A stretch of 25,600 bases of DNA from NCBI GenBank assembly GCA_002495185.1, contig DAEB01000013.1:1-25600 (forward strand), in the 5' to 3' direction. This DNA comes from Thermoplasmata archaeon UBA184 (GTDB lineage: Archaea; Thermoplasmatota; Thermoplasmata; Lutacidiplasmatales; UBA184). The stretch's first letter is position 1. Each line of letters begins with the position of its first letter. The translations under genes were made by a program, and so were the position numbers. Below the pieces are notes generated by a model, which was not told where the DNA came from, searched no databases, and worked only from the letters and a program-made list of their open reading frames with translations. This document shows, in pieces, positions 15,319 through 21,989 of the stretch.

Positions 15319-15791
15319 GGGCTCTCCCGGGAGAGGAGCGCGACGGCCCGGGCGATCGAGAGGTAGCCGGTGCACCGGCACAGATTTCCCCCGAGGTCGG
15401 CGAGAAGCTCCTCGACCGTCGCAGAGCGACCGCGCTCCTTCAGGAGCCCGACCAACGCCATCACAAACCCAGGAGTGCAGTAGCCGCACTGGACCGCGCC
15501 GGCCCGCGCGAACGCCTCCGCGACCTCCTTTCCCACCGGGTCGTCGGCGACCCCTTCGACGGTCGTGAGGCTCGTCCCGTCCACCTCGCGCGAGAGCGTG
15601 AGACAGGAGAGGGTCGAGACGCCGTCGACGAGGACCGTGCACGCTCCGCACTCTCCGCTCCGGCATCCCTCCTTCGTTCCCTTGAGCCCGAGTCGCCAAC
15701 GGATCGTGTCGAGAAGCCGCTCGGAATCCGGGACGTCGTCGAGCGACCGGGCCGTCCCGTTGACGGCGATCGAGAGTGGACGGTGCGTCAT
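15315..15791 (-). CDS. Molybdenum hydroxylase small subunit, two 2Fe-2S clusters
   Basis: This 158-residue electron-transfer subunit passes electrons from the Mo site to FAD. The plant-ferredoxin-type domain has C43, C48 and C51 in EGCRSGECGACTVLVDG, plus C63. The C-terminal helical domain has C102 and C105 in QCGYCTPGFVMA, and C138 and C140 in NLCRCTGY. All eight ligands are therefore present, and the length is normal for CoxS/XdhC-like small subunits. The ATG at 15791 overlaps the FAD-subunit stop by ATGA, and its own stop overlaps the large-subunit start by ATGA, fixing both boundaries. Confidence 0.97.
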   Translation of the reverse strand: MTHRPLSIAVNGTARSLDDVPDSERLLDTIRWRLGLKGTKEGCRSGECGACTVLVDGVSTLSCLTLSREVDGTSLTTVEGVADDPVGKEVAEAFARAGAVQCGYCTPGFVMALVGLLKERGRSATVEELLADLGGNLCRCTGYLSIARAVALLSRESP

Positions 15792-16648
15792 CGCGCTCCC
15801 TCCGAAAGGTGGGCGGCCGCCGCCCGCACCGCGCGGCTGAGGAGGACCCCGACGAGGTGACGGCGGTACTCCTCCGAGGCCCGACGTCGGTCACCCGCGA
15901 TCGGAAGCTGCCGAGAGGCCTCCTCGGCCATCGGCCGAAGCTCCGGGTCGGTCGGCGCCACGGACGACGCCAACCGCTGCTCGGCGTCCGGAAGTCGAGT
16001 GGCCCTCGGCGGAATCCCACCGACCGCGAGTCGCCACCGGCGCTCGGACGGGGAGAACGCCGCGGCGACCGCAATCTGGGAGATGTCGTTCGCGGGCCGG
16101 ACGCGCTGCCAGAGGTACGCGGACGGGCGCGGCTCGGGGAAGCGGACCGACCGGATCAGTTCGTCGTGGGCGAGCACCGTGCGTCGGGGACCGAGGAGGA
16201 ACCGGTCGACGCCGACCGAGCGCGAGCCCGCCGGTCCGACGAGGTCGACCTCGGCGTCCAGGACGAGGAGCACCGGTAGGAGGTCCGAGGCCGGGGAGGC
16301 GCGGCCGAGATTCCCGCCGAGCGTCGCGCGATGCCGGAGCGGGACGCCTCCGACCGCTCGAATCGCCTGGTAGAGACCGGGGTGCCGCCGCGAGATCCCC
16401 GGGTCCTCTTCGAGGGACCGAAGCGGAAGCGTGCTCCCGACCGTGAGGACCGGACCGTTCCAGTCGAGGGTCCGCCACGGAAGGCGACGCAGCGAAAGGA
16501 CCCGGCGGAGGCTCGGGCCGGCTCGGTCGAGGTCGAACGAGAGGTCCGTCCCGCCCGCGAGGACGGCGACCTCGCCCGGGGCGACCGTGCGGAGCTCGGC
16601 GACCGCCTCCTCGACGGACGTTGGCGTGACGAGAGAGAATGGCGGCAC
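15788..16648 (-). CDS. Molybdenum hydroxylase medium subunit, FAD-binding
   Basis: The 286-residue subunit carries the FAD of the three-subunit hydroxylase. It opens with FSLVTPTSVEEAVAELR, the usual start of the CoxM/XdhB fold. FAD-contact motifs are LAGGTDLSFDLDR at about 30-42 and ATLGGNLGRASPASDLLPVL at about 108-127. The C-terminal domain follows, with AVGGIPPRATRLPDAEQ near 220. GTG at 16648 gives the normal length; in-frame upstream codons would add about 35 residues of arginine-rich sequence not typical of the family. Gene order FAD, 2Fe-2S, Mo is the same as coxMSL. It is first in the operon and diverges from a winged-helix regulator. Confidence 0.93.
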   Translation of the reverse strand: MPPFSLVTPTSVEEAVAELRTVAPGEVAVLAGGTDLSFDLDRAGPSLRRVLSLRRLPWRTLDWNGPVLTVGSTLPLRSLEEDPGISRRHPGLYQAIRAVGGVPLRHRATLGGNLGRASPASDLLPVLLVLDAEVDLVGPAGSRSVGVDRFLLGPRRTVLAHDELIRSVRFPEPRPSAYLWQRVRPANDISQIAVAAAFSPSERRWRLAVGGIPPRATRLPDAEQRLASSVAPTDPELRPMAEEASRQLPIAGDRRRASEEYRRHLVGVLLSRAVRAAAAHLSEGAR

Positions 16649-16713
16649 GGCACCCCTCGAACGGCGCGGGGGAGCTAATGATTTCGTTCCGCGGTGGCGA
16701 GGGAACGGCTCCT

Positions 16714-16724
16714 CTTTTTTATCC
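16714..16724. promoter_or_regulatory. AT-rich core promoter between the regulator and the molybdenum-hydroxylase operon
   Basis: CTTTTTTATCC on the plus strand is centred about 26 bases before the inverted repeat at the regulator start, giving a transcription start near 16745. On the minus strand it reads GGATAAAAAAG and could also serve the hydroxylase operon with a leader of roughly 45 bases. A weaker AT block at 16676-16684 is the alternative minus-strand box. Confidence 0.5.
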
Positions 16725-16736
16725 AATGAGGGGTTT

Positions 16737-16757
16737 TGGCATGCGGACGGCATGCCA
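16737..16757. promoter_or_regulatory. Inverted repeat at the regulator start, probable operator
   Basis: Perfect 8-base arms, TGGCATGC and GCATGCCA, are separated by GGACG. The right arm contains the start codon of the winged-helix gene at 16752, and the left arm lies at the predicted transcription start. Binding of a dimer here would shut off the regulator and could also influence the divergent hydroxylase operon. Confidence 0.6.
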
Positions 16758-17273
16758 TTCGAACTCGCGTTGCGTTACAGCACTCCTCTCACCCCGATCA
16801 CCGACCTTGACGAAGTCCTGCGCGAGTTCCTCCGTCTCGTGGGGTACCTTCCCGAGGGGGAGGAGGGGCGGGGCTCGGAAGGGCCGGTGGCGCAGAGCCT
16901 CGCGTACCGGCTCGTGCGCGACTGCCTCCTTCGGGACCCGTCGCGCGCGTGGTACGTGGAGGAGCTCACGGCCGTCCTCAAGACGTCGAAACCGACCGTC
17001 TACCGGCACATCAACAAGCTCAAGGCGCTCGACCTTCTGGAGGAGGCGGGAGGCGCCGCCGACGGGAAGGGACGCAAGGGCTACCGTCTGCGATACGGGA
17101 ACCTCGCCCGCGCGTGGGATTTCACGGAAGCGAACGCCCAGAACGCCCTGCGACGGTACCGGGAGACAGTGAATCACTTGCAGACGCTGATCGAGAAGCA
17201 CGCCTCGGAGACGCCCGCGAAAGTCGCCGTTCCGTCGCGCCCCGCCGCGCGCGAGAAGGGAGGCAACCGGTGA
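16752..17273 (+). CDS. Winged-helix transcriptional regulator (ArsR/IclR-like HTH)
   Basis: The 173-residue protein has an N-terminal helical segment (residues 1-45), then a winged helix-turn-helix at about 48-115. Within it, WYVEELTAVLKTSKPTVYRHINKLKALDLLEE at 67-98 is the HTH with its recognition helix, and GKGRKGYRLRYG at 105-116 looks like the wing. A C-terminal amphipathic helix (NAQNALRRYRETVNHLQTLIEKH, 128-150) could dimerise it. I do not recognise the family name. The ATG at 16752 sits inside an inverted repeat behind a good TATA-like box, suggesting autoregulation and a very short leader. It overlaps the next gene by GTGA and diverges from the molybdenum-hydroxylase operon, which it may control; that last point is inference. 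Confidence 0.8.
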   Translation: MPFELALRYSTPLTPITDLDEVLREFLRLVGYLPEGEEGRGSEGPVAQSLAYRLVRDCLLRDPSRAWYVEELTAVLKTSKPTVYRHINKLKALDLLEEAGGAADGKGRKGYRLRYGNLARAWDFTEANAQNALRRYRETVNHLQTLIEKHASETPAKVAVPSRPAAREKGGNR

Positions 17274-17575
17274 GCGAACCCGCGGTCGGAGGAAAGCGCC
17301 CCGCGCTCGCGCTCACGCCCGGTTCGAAGGTGACGGTGCGCTCCGCCGGCACCGAGAGCGAGGCGATCGTCTCGACCGGAACGTTCCGCGGCCTGGTCTC
17401 GATCAGCGGCGACAACGCCCTCGCGATCGAGCTCGACGGGTCGGGGGGAGAGGAGCAGGGCCGCATCCGGATCATCCCCGTCCCGGCGATCCTCGCGGTC
17501 GACATCCTCGAGGCCGCCAAGGCGGACGAGGAGAAGCGGGCCGAGCCCGCGCAGTCGCCCGGCTACTTCCGCTGA
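17270..17575 (+). CDS. Small beta-barrel-like protein of unknown function
   Basis: The 101-residue protein starts at a GTG overlapping the upstream regulator's stop (GTGA), so the two are translationally coupled. The core, about residues 17-80, reads as successive strands: GSKVTVRSAG, ESEAIVSTGTFRGLVSISG, NALAIELDG and GRIRIIPVPAILAVDIL. This order and spacing resemble an Sm/LSm-like small barrel (strand, long bent strands, short closing strand), but no diagnostic Sm motif is clear. The C-terminal 20 residues are charged and probably disordered. No membrane segment or cysteine is present. The coupling suggests it assists or modulates the regulator, or binds nucleic acid; this is inference. 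Confidence 0.65.
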   Translation: MSEPAVGGKRPALALTPGSKVTVRSAGTESEAIVSTGTFRGLVSISGDNALAIELDGSGGEEQGRIRIIPVPAILAVDILEAAKADEEKRAEPAQSPGYFR

Positions 17576-17576
17576 A

Positions 17577-17599
17577 CTCGGGTCCCCCGCGCGCCCGAG
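17577..17599 (+). terminator. Hairpin after the regulator operon, possible terminator
   Basis: CTCGGG and CCCGAG can pair around an 11-base loop directly after the stop at 17575. No T-run follows, and archaeal termination usually depends on T-tracts, so this is weak. It also lies at the 3' flank of the convergent tRNA gene. Confidence 0.2.
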
Positions 17600-17608
17600 C
17601 GCGGAGAG

Positions 17609-17714
17609 CGGGCTTGCTGGGAGTTCCGTCGGGGAGCGATCCGCTCCCGCGAGTTCGAACCCAGGTCGCTGGCTCCGAAGGCCAGCAGGATAGTCCAGAC
17701 TACCCCACAAGCCC
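17609..17714 (-). tRNA. tRNA-Arg (anticodon UCG) with a T-loop intron
   Basis: The minus strand folds as a tRNA. The acceptor stem pairs GGGCTTG (17714-17708) with CAAGCCC (17616-17610), with discriminator G at 17609 and no encoded CCA. The D-arm is GGGT AGTCTGGACT ATCC. The anticodon stem pairs CTGGC with GCCAG around loop CTTCGGA, placing anticodon TCG at 17678-17676, which reads CGA (arginine). The T-stem pairs CTGGG with CCCAG. The T-loop is interrupted by a 31-base insertion at 17623-17653; removing it restores TTCGAAT and a normal 75-base tRNA. A20 and the G discriminator suit arginine. A TATA-like box lies 26 bases upstream, overlapping the polC stop. I see no other tRNA in the window. 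Confidence 0.92.
17623..17653 (-). other. 31-base tRNA intron with bulge-helix-bulge motif, between positions 59 and 60
   Basis: The exon-intron junctions form the archaeal splicing-endonuclease motif. The outer helix is the T-stem CTGGG/CCCAG. The central 4-base-pair helix is TTCG (exon) with CGGA (intron, one T-G wobble). The 5' bulge is AAC and the 3' bulge ACT, each three bases. The inner helix pairs TCG and GGGAGCG with CGCTCCC and CGA, with one unpaired C, around a GAT loop. Cutting after the second base of each bulge removes exactly 31 bases and leaves TTCGAAT. Confidence 0.88.
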
Positions 17715-17736
17715 GCCGTCCTTCCACGGGACGGCG

Positions 17737-17744
17737 TCTATTTG
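17737..17744 (-). promoter_or_regulatory. TATA-like box of the tRNA-Arg gene, over the polC stop codon
   Basis: CAAATAGA on the minus strand is centred 26 bases upstream of the tRNA 5' end. It includes the TAG stop of polC at 17738-17740, so the tRNA promoter is embedded in the end of that gene. Confidence 0.6.
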
Positions 17745-20700
17745 GACGTTCCGGATTCCGCGTCCGCGGCGTCGCCCGCGTCGGACGGTGGCGAGACGGC
17801 CGCGTCGACCGTATCTCCCCGGGCCGGTCCGGGCTCGCGTCGGAACCGGTCGAGGGTCGTCTGCGCGGTCGCCCCCGGGAAGAGCGTCGCCACCGAGTCC
17901 GCGAGCAGCTGGATCCTCTGGCGGACGTACGGCGTGATCCCGTCCATCGCGCCGAGCCGCTGCGAGAGAGGGAGGTACTTGCGCACGGACGCCTCGTAGA
18001 CGGTCGAGAGGAGCTCGCCGTCGCACCGGCCTCCCGGACGCTCGGCGACGCATCGCCCCGTGAGCGGGGGCCGGCGGTACGAGGCGTCGCATTCCTTGCA
18101 GCGGAACGTCTGGGTCCCGTAGCTCTTGAGGTTCCCCATCACGTCCGGGAGGAAGTGGGCGTTCAGGACGAGCGTGATCGCCTCCGCGAGGTCGACCGCG
18201 CGAATCTGGGACGCGAGCACGATCGACCGCTCGACGAGCTCGACCATCGGCCGGCGCTCGCGGTAGGCGGAGCGGGACGGTCCGCCCGCGATCGATCGCG
18301 TGTCGTGGGTGAACCCGTAGCCCGAGAGCGACCGGGGCGAGCCGAGCCGGTGGCCGACCAGGTCGAGCAACGGTTCGACCTCTTTCGGGTTCTTCCGCTC
18401 GGACGCGGCCCGGTAGAGCGCGAGGGGGTAGCGGACGGAGACGTCGAGGTTGTGCGCCTCCTTGTCGACCTCGGTCGTCTCGAGGCGGGTCGTCAGGACG
18501 AGCGGTTTGTCCATGAGGGCGCCGCGGCTCTCGGGAAGGTACGACCGCGAGAAGTTGAGGAGGGCATCGAGGAGCAGGGTGACCGAGTCCTCGTCCCCGT
18601 CACAGTTGCGCCGCTTCGCGGCATGGAAGACCGGGTGGGCAAAACAGGCCTCCGCTGCCGTGAACCCGAGGATGCGGCCCGCGACGCCGCCCGACGTGTG
18701 CGGGGCGAGAGCGACCACGACCTGGCCGACCAGGTCCTCGGGTCGGTTCGCGCGGTAGTACGGTTCGACCTCGTAGAGGCGGACGAGCTCGTCGTCGAGG
18801 AACTGCGCGAGCCGCATCAGGTAGACTCCGCAGGAACGCGAGACGACGAGATCCTGGGGGAGGATCTCGATGAGCTGGTCGGGGTCGGAGAGAGGGGCCC
18901 CGAGCCAGTCGTGCGTGTAGCCGAGCGAACGGAGGGTCGGAAGGTCGGTCCCGACCTCGGAGGGTCGGAAGTGGGTGAGCGGAAGGTCGGTGAGGTCGAA
19001 TCGAGCGGTCCCGTCCTGGTAGACCGAGATCGCGTGGGAGGCGCGCAGGATCCCCTTCTCGATCGGTTCCGGGACCTTCCCGGGCGACGTCAGCCCCTTG
19101 ACCCCTTTGACGACCGGAGGGGTGCTGAGGCGCAATCGCTCGAGAGCATCGCTCCAGAGGCGGGCCACGGGGAGCGGTTCGGAGATCGTCTTCCCCGTCG
19201 GCTCGGTATGAGCTCCGCAGGGACATCGGGCCCAGACGGTCGACCGTCCGCACGTGGGGCAGGTGCGGACTCCGAGGTCGACCCGAACTCCATCGCGCAT
19301 CGTGCGGCGCGCGGCCTCGGGAAGCGAGCGGGTCGGCCCTCCCGCGGCGCCGACCGGGAAGAGGCCGTGCACGTTCGGTTGCATGCTCCGGTGGTACGCC
19401 TTCTCGGGTCGTCCCACGCGACCGCCGACCCGCGACGGTCCGCGGGCCCGGACGGGAACGCCGGCGAGGCGACTGACGTAGGCGAGCGCGTCCTCCTCCT
19501 CCACCGGGTCGAGCGGGGCGCGGCGCACGAGACTCTCCCCGTCCGGCGCGAGGCCGAGGCCCCCCACGAGGGCCGCCGAGGCGTCCAGCTCTCCGTGCAG
19601 GTCCTCGCCTCCCCCAACGGGGGTGTAGAGGAACCCGAGCCGGATGAGGACCTCCCGCCAGAGCGGGTCCGCCGGCAGGACGAGACCATCGTCCACCCAG
19701 TGGCCGCTCCGTTCGACGAACTCGCTCAGCGCCCGGACCTCGGCGGGAGTGAGGTCGTGCCAGAAGAGGAGCCATCGCGGGTGGAGCGGGACGCGATAGG
19801 TCTGGGAGATCCGGACCGCGTCCTCGTAGGTCCCGACCCCGACGCCCTCCTCCTCGGGAGCGCCCGCGGCCCGAAGCTCCTCGAGGTGCCAGTCGACCGA
19901 GTACCCCGGAGGGACGAGGGGCTGGTTGTTCTCGAGGAACTCTCCCGGCGAGACGAGGATCTCCCCGAGGTCCACGATCCGCCGGATCCTCGGGCGCAGC
20001 TCTTCGGCCCGCGCGAGGTCGTGGACGGCCGTCACGCTTCCGTCGTCGAGCTCGACGATCGGGCCCTCGACCGTGTCGCAGACCCCCATGGCCGACGCTT
20101 TGCCGGGGTACTCGAGCTTCACCTGAGTGCCGATCGCGATGAAGTTCTGGAGCACGGCCATCGTCGCCGGGTTCACCGCGCAGGACGCGAGCCCGGTCGT
20201 CCGCGCCCGGCCGTAGACCAGACGGAAGCCGCCAGGGTGGTTCGGGTGGGCGAGCACGGGGCGACCCCCGACCGAGTCCTGGAGGTACTTCGGGGTCCGA
20301 GCCTCCTCTTCGTCCCCCCTCGAGTGCCCGACCTCGGCGAGGAACTCCCAGCCGTCGAGCCCGAGCTTCTCGATGATCTTCCGTAGCTTGGCCGCCTTCT
20401 GACAGAGCCCCTCCGCGATGACGAGGCACGCGCCGCCGCGGATCCCGTTCGTGCGGACCCGCTCCAGGTTGCGGAAAGCGCTCACCTCGGCGTCGCCTTC
20501 GGTCGCTTCCCCCGAGATCGCGACCGGCACGTTCCGAACGACCCGACCGATTTCCTCGGGCGTCGGGACGTACTGGAGGTGCTGGTGGTACTTGTAAAGC
20601 GGAATCTCCTCCTGGTACCGCCCGACCTCCTTCGGGTCGGGATGGAACGCGGCGAGGCCGAGGTCGCGGCGGACGACGTCCGCGAGAAGTACGCTGAGCG

Positions 20701-21148
20701 CTTGCGCGGTCCCGCCGGCGGCCCGGATCGGGCCCGCGTAGTAGAGCTCGATGTAGGAGCCTCGGTCCTTGTCGTCGCAGATGTGGACCTCCGCGAGACC
20801 TTCGAGGGGAGCGACGAGGATCCCTTCGGTCAGGATCGCCAGCCCCACCCGGAGCGCCGCGTCGACGCGCGCCGCGACCGAGTCGCCCCGCTTGGGGTCG
20901 CGCGCGATCCGTCGCGCGATCGTGAGCGCGACCTCCTCCCGGGGAAGCGTCGCGGCGAGCTCGCGGATCTCATCCGAGATCCCCTCGATCCCGAGGTGGG
21001 ACAGGAGCTTCTCGACGCGCATCGCCATGTCCTGCGCCCGCGGAATCTCGGGGGCCACCTCGGGGTCGTACCCCATTCGGCGGGCCGCCTCGGCGACCGA
21101 GTAGGCGCGGTCGACCTCGGACTCGATCGCCCGAAAGTACGACTCCAC
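17738..21148 (-). CDS. polC: DNA polymerase D large subunit DP2 (PolC)
   Basis: DP2 is the catalytic subunit of the archaeal replicative polymerase PolD and works with the exonuclease subunit DP1, which is not in this window. From the GTG at 21148 the protein has 1,136 residues, normal for intein-free DP2. Family landmarks, in order, are PEIPRAQDMAMRVEKLL near 33, YYAGPIRAAGGTAQALSVL near 136, and GEATEGDAEVSAFRNLERVR near 213. The catalytic NCDGDEDSV is at about 848-856 without the intein often found there. Zinc sites are CPTC...CPC near 630-644 and CKEC...C...C near 1017-1042. The GTG is preferred because ESYFRAIESEVDRAY aligns with the Pyrococcus N-terminus and a TATA-like box lies 26 bases upstream. 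Longer frames from ATGs at 21280 or 21319 would run into the divergent methyltransferase. Confidence 0.95.
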   Translation of the reverse strand: MESYFRAIESEVDRAYSVAEAARRMGYDPEVAPEIPRAQDMAMRVEKLLSHLGIEGISDEIRELAATLPREEVALTIARRIARDPKRGDSVAARVDAALRVGLAILTEGILVAPLEGLAEVHICDDKDRGSYIELYYAGPIRAAGGTAQALSVLLADVVRRDLGLAAFHPDPKEVGRYQEEIPLYKYHQHLQYVPTPEEIGRVVRNVPVAISGEATEGDAEVSAFRNLERVRTNGIRGGACLVIAEGLCQKAAKLRKIIEKLGLDGWEFLAEVGHSRGDEEEARTPKYLQDSVGGRPVLAHPNHPGGFRLVYGRARTTGLASCAVNPATMAVLQNFIAIGTQVKLEYPGKASAMGVCDTVEGPIVELDDGSVTAVHDLARAEELRPRIRRIVDLGEILVSPGEFLENNQPLVPPGYSVDWHLEELRAAGAPEEEGVGVGTYEDAVRISQTYRVPLHPRWLLFWHDLTPAEVRALSEFVERSGHWVDDGLVLPADPLWREVLIRLGFLYTPVGGGEDLHGELDASAALVGGLGLAPDGESLVRRAPLDPVEEEDALAYVSRLAGVPVRARGPSRVGGRVGRPEKAYHRSMQPNVHGLFPVGAAGGPTRSLPEAARRTMRDGVRVDLGVRTCPTCGRSTVWARCPCGAHTEPTGKTISEPLPVARLWSDALERLRLSTPPVVKGVKGLTSPGKVPEPIEKGILRASHAISVYQDGTARFDLTDLPLTHFRPSEVGTDLPTLRSLGYTHDWLGAPLSDPDQLIEILPQDLVVSRSCGVYLMRLAQFLDDELVRLYEVEPYYRANRPEDLVGQVVVALAPHTSGGVAGRILGFTAAEACFAHPVFHAAKRRNCDGDEDSVTLLLDALLNFSRSYLPESRGALMDKPLVLTTRLETTEVDKEAHNLDVSVRYPLALYRAASERKNPKEVEPLLDLVGHRLGSPRSLSGYGFTHDTRSIAGGPSRSAYRERRPMVELVERSIVLASQIRAVDLAEAITLVLNAHFLPDVMGNLKSYGTQTFRCKECDASYRRPPLTGRCVAERPGGRCDGELLSTVYEASVRKYLPLSQRLGAMDGITPYVRQRIQLLADSVATLFPGATAQTTLDRFRREPGPARGDTVDAAVSPPSDAGDAADAESGTSK

Positions 21149-21170
21149 GACCGCGCGAAAGTACGGTCGG

Positions 21171-21178
21171 TCATAAAC
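21171..21178. promoter_or_regulatory. TATA-like box upstream of polC
   Basis: GTTTATGA on the minus strand is centred 26-27 bases before the GTG at 21148, matching a leaderless polC transcript. On the plus strand the same block (TCATAAAC) could start transcription near 21200 toward the divergent methyltransferase. Confidence 0.45.
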
Positions 21179-21251
21179 TCGCGCGCTTGCGTCTCGCTTT
21201 CCGACGGCCGGAACGCGGTCGTCGTGCCCCTCCGAAGAGCTTGTAGAGCCG

Positions 21252-21980
21252 ATGGGTTCGCTCCTCCGGACCTCTCTCATGCCCTCCCCGAGTCGACCCT
21301 CCGGTTCCTCCCCGCCCACCGGAGCCGCTCATCGACGGCAGGCGAGATTCTGGGACGGGCGATATCGCGCCGACCCGACGTTCTTCGGGGACGAGGCGAG
21401 TCCGTTCCTTGACTGGGTTCTCTCGGCCCTCCGAGGCCGCGAAGCCGGCCCGAGATGGGTCGAGCTCGGCTCTGGCTACGGGCGAGACATCTCAGAGCTA
21501 CGACGACGGGGCTACTCCGTCCGAGGAGTCGATGTCTCGACGGTCGGCACGTCGCTGGCGCGGCGCGCGGGCCTCCCCGTGGTGCGCGGCCACGCGGTCG
21601 AGTTTCTCTCGGGCCTGGGGACGAGGTCGGTGAACGTCGTCTTCTCGAACCTCTTCCTCAACATGGAGTTCTCGCGCGCCGACCACGAGCGGATCTTCTC
21701 CGAAGTCCACCGAGTCCTCGTTCCCGGTGGGTTCCATGCGTACTCGGTGCGCTCGGTCTCCGACCGCTGGTGCGGACGGGGAAAGCGCCTCGCCCCCGAC
21801 ACCTACGACCTTTCGCCCGACGGCCCCGTCCTCCATTTCTTCTCCCGGACGTATGCGCGGTCTCTTCGTCGGGGTCGGTTTCGGTGCCTCCGGAGTTGGG
21901 AGGGGCTCGAGCCGGGCGGAGGGTTCCCGGTCCGGGTACTGTACGTCCTCGAGCGGAAGTCCCCACCGCCGTCGGAGTGA
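21252..21980 (+). CDS. Class I SAM-dependent methyltransferase
   Basis: The 242-residue protein is a Rossmann-type methyltransferase. FWDGRYRADPTFFG at about 33-46 is the usual lead-in helix. Motif I is WVELGSGYGRDISEL at 69-83, the glycine-rich SAM loop. Motif II carries the acidic residue in VRGVDVSTVG at 90-99. NVVFSNLFLNMEFSRADHERIFSEVHRVLVPGG follows as motifs IV to VI. The substrate is unknown; the compact form resembles tellurite-resistance/thiopurine-type or small-molecule methyltransferases. ATG at 21279 is an alternative start that would trim nine residues. It diverges from polC and converges on a second methyltransferase with nine bases between the stops. Confidence 0.85.
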   Translation: MGSLLRTSLMPSPSRPSGSSPPTGAAHRRQARFWDGRYRADPTFFGDEASPFLDWVLSALRGREAGPRWVELGSGYGRDISELRRRGYSVRGVDVSTVGTSLARRAGLPVVRGHAVEFLSGLGTRSVNVVFSNLFLNMEFSRADHERIFSEVHRVLVPGGFHAYSVRSVSDRWCGRGKRLAPDTYDLSPDGPVLHFFSRTYARSLRRGRFRCLRSWEGLEPGGGFPVRVLYVLERKSPPPSE

Positions 21981-21989
21981 CGCCGCGCC

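Noticed and set aside
13111..16648. Aerobic CO dehydrogenase (coxMSL) reading of the hydroxylase operon
   Set aside because: Gene order matches, but the large subunit lacks the AYxCSFR loop required for CO oxidation.
17577..17653. tRNA pseudogene or truncated tRNA
   Set aside because: The apparent break in the T-arm is fully explained by an intron with correct bulge-helix-bulge junctions.
18580..18620. Intein at the DP2 active site
   Set aside because: NCDGDEDSV is continuous and no intein splicing blocks are present.
18155..20386. Plus-strand open frame of about 743 codons opposite polC
   Set aside because: Lies wholly within polC, whose conserved motifs fix the coding strand.
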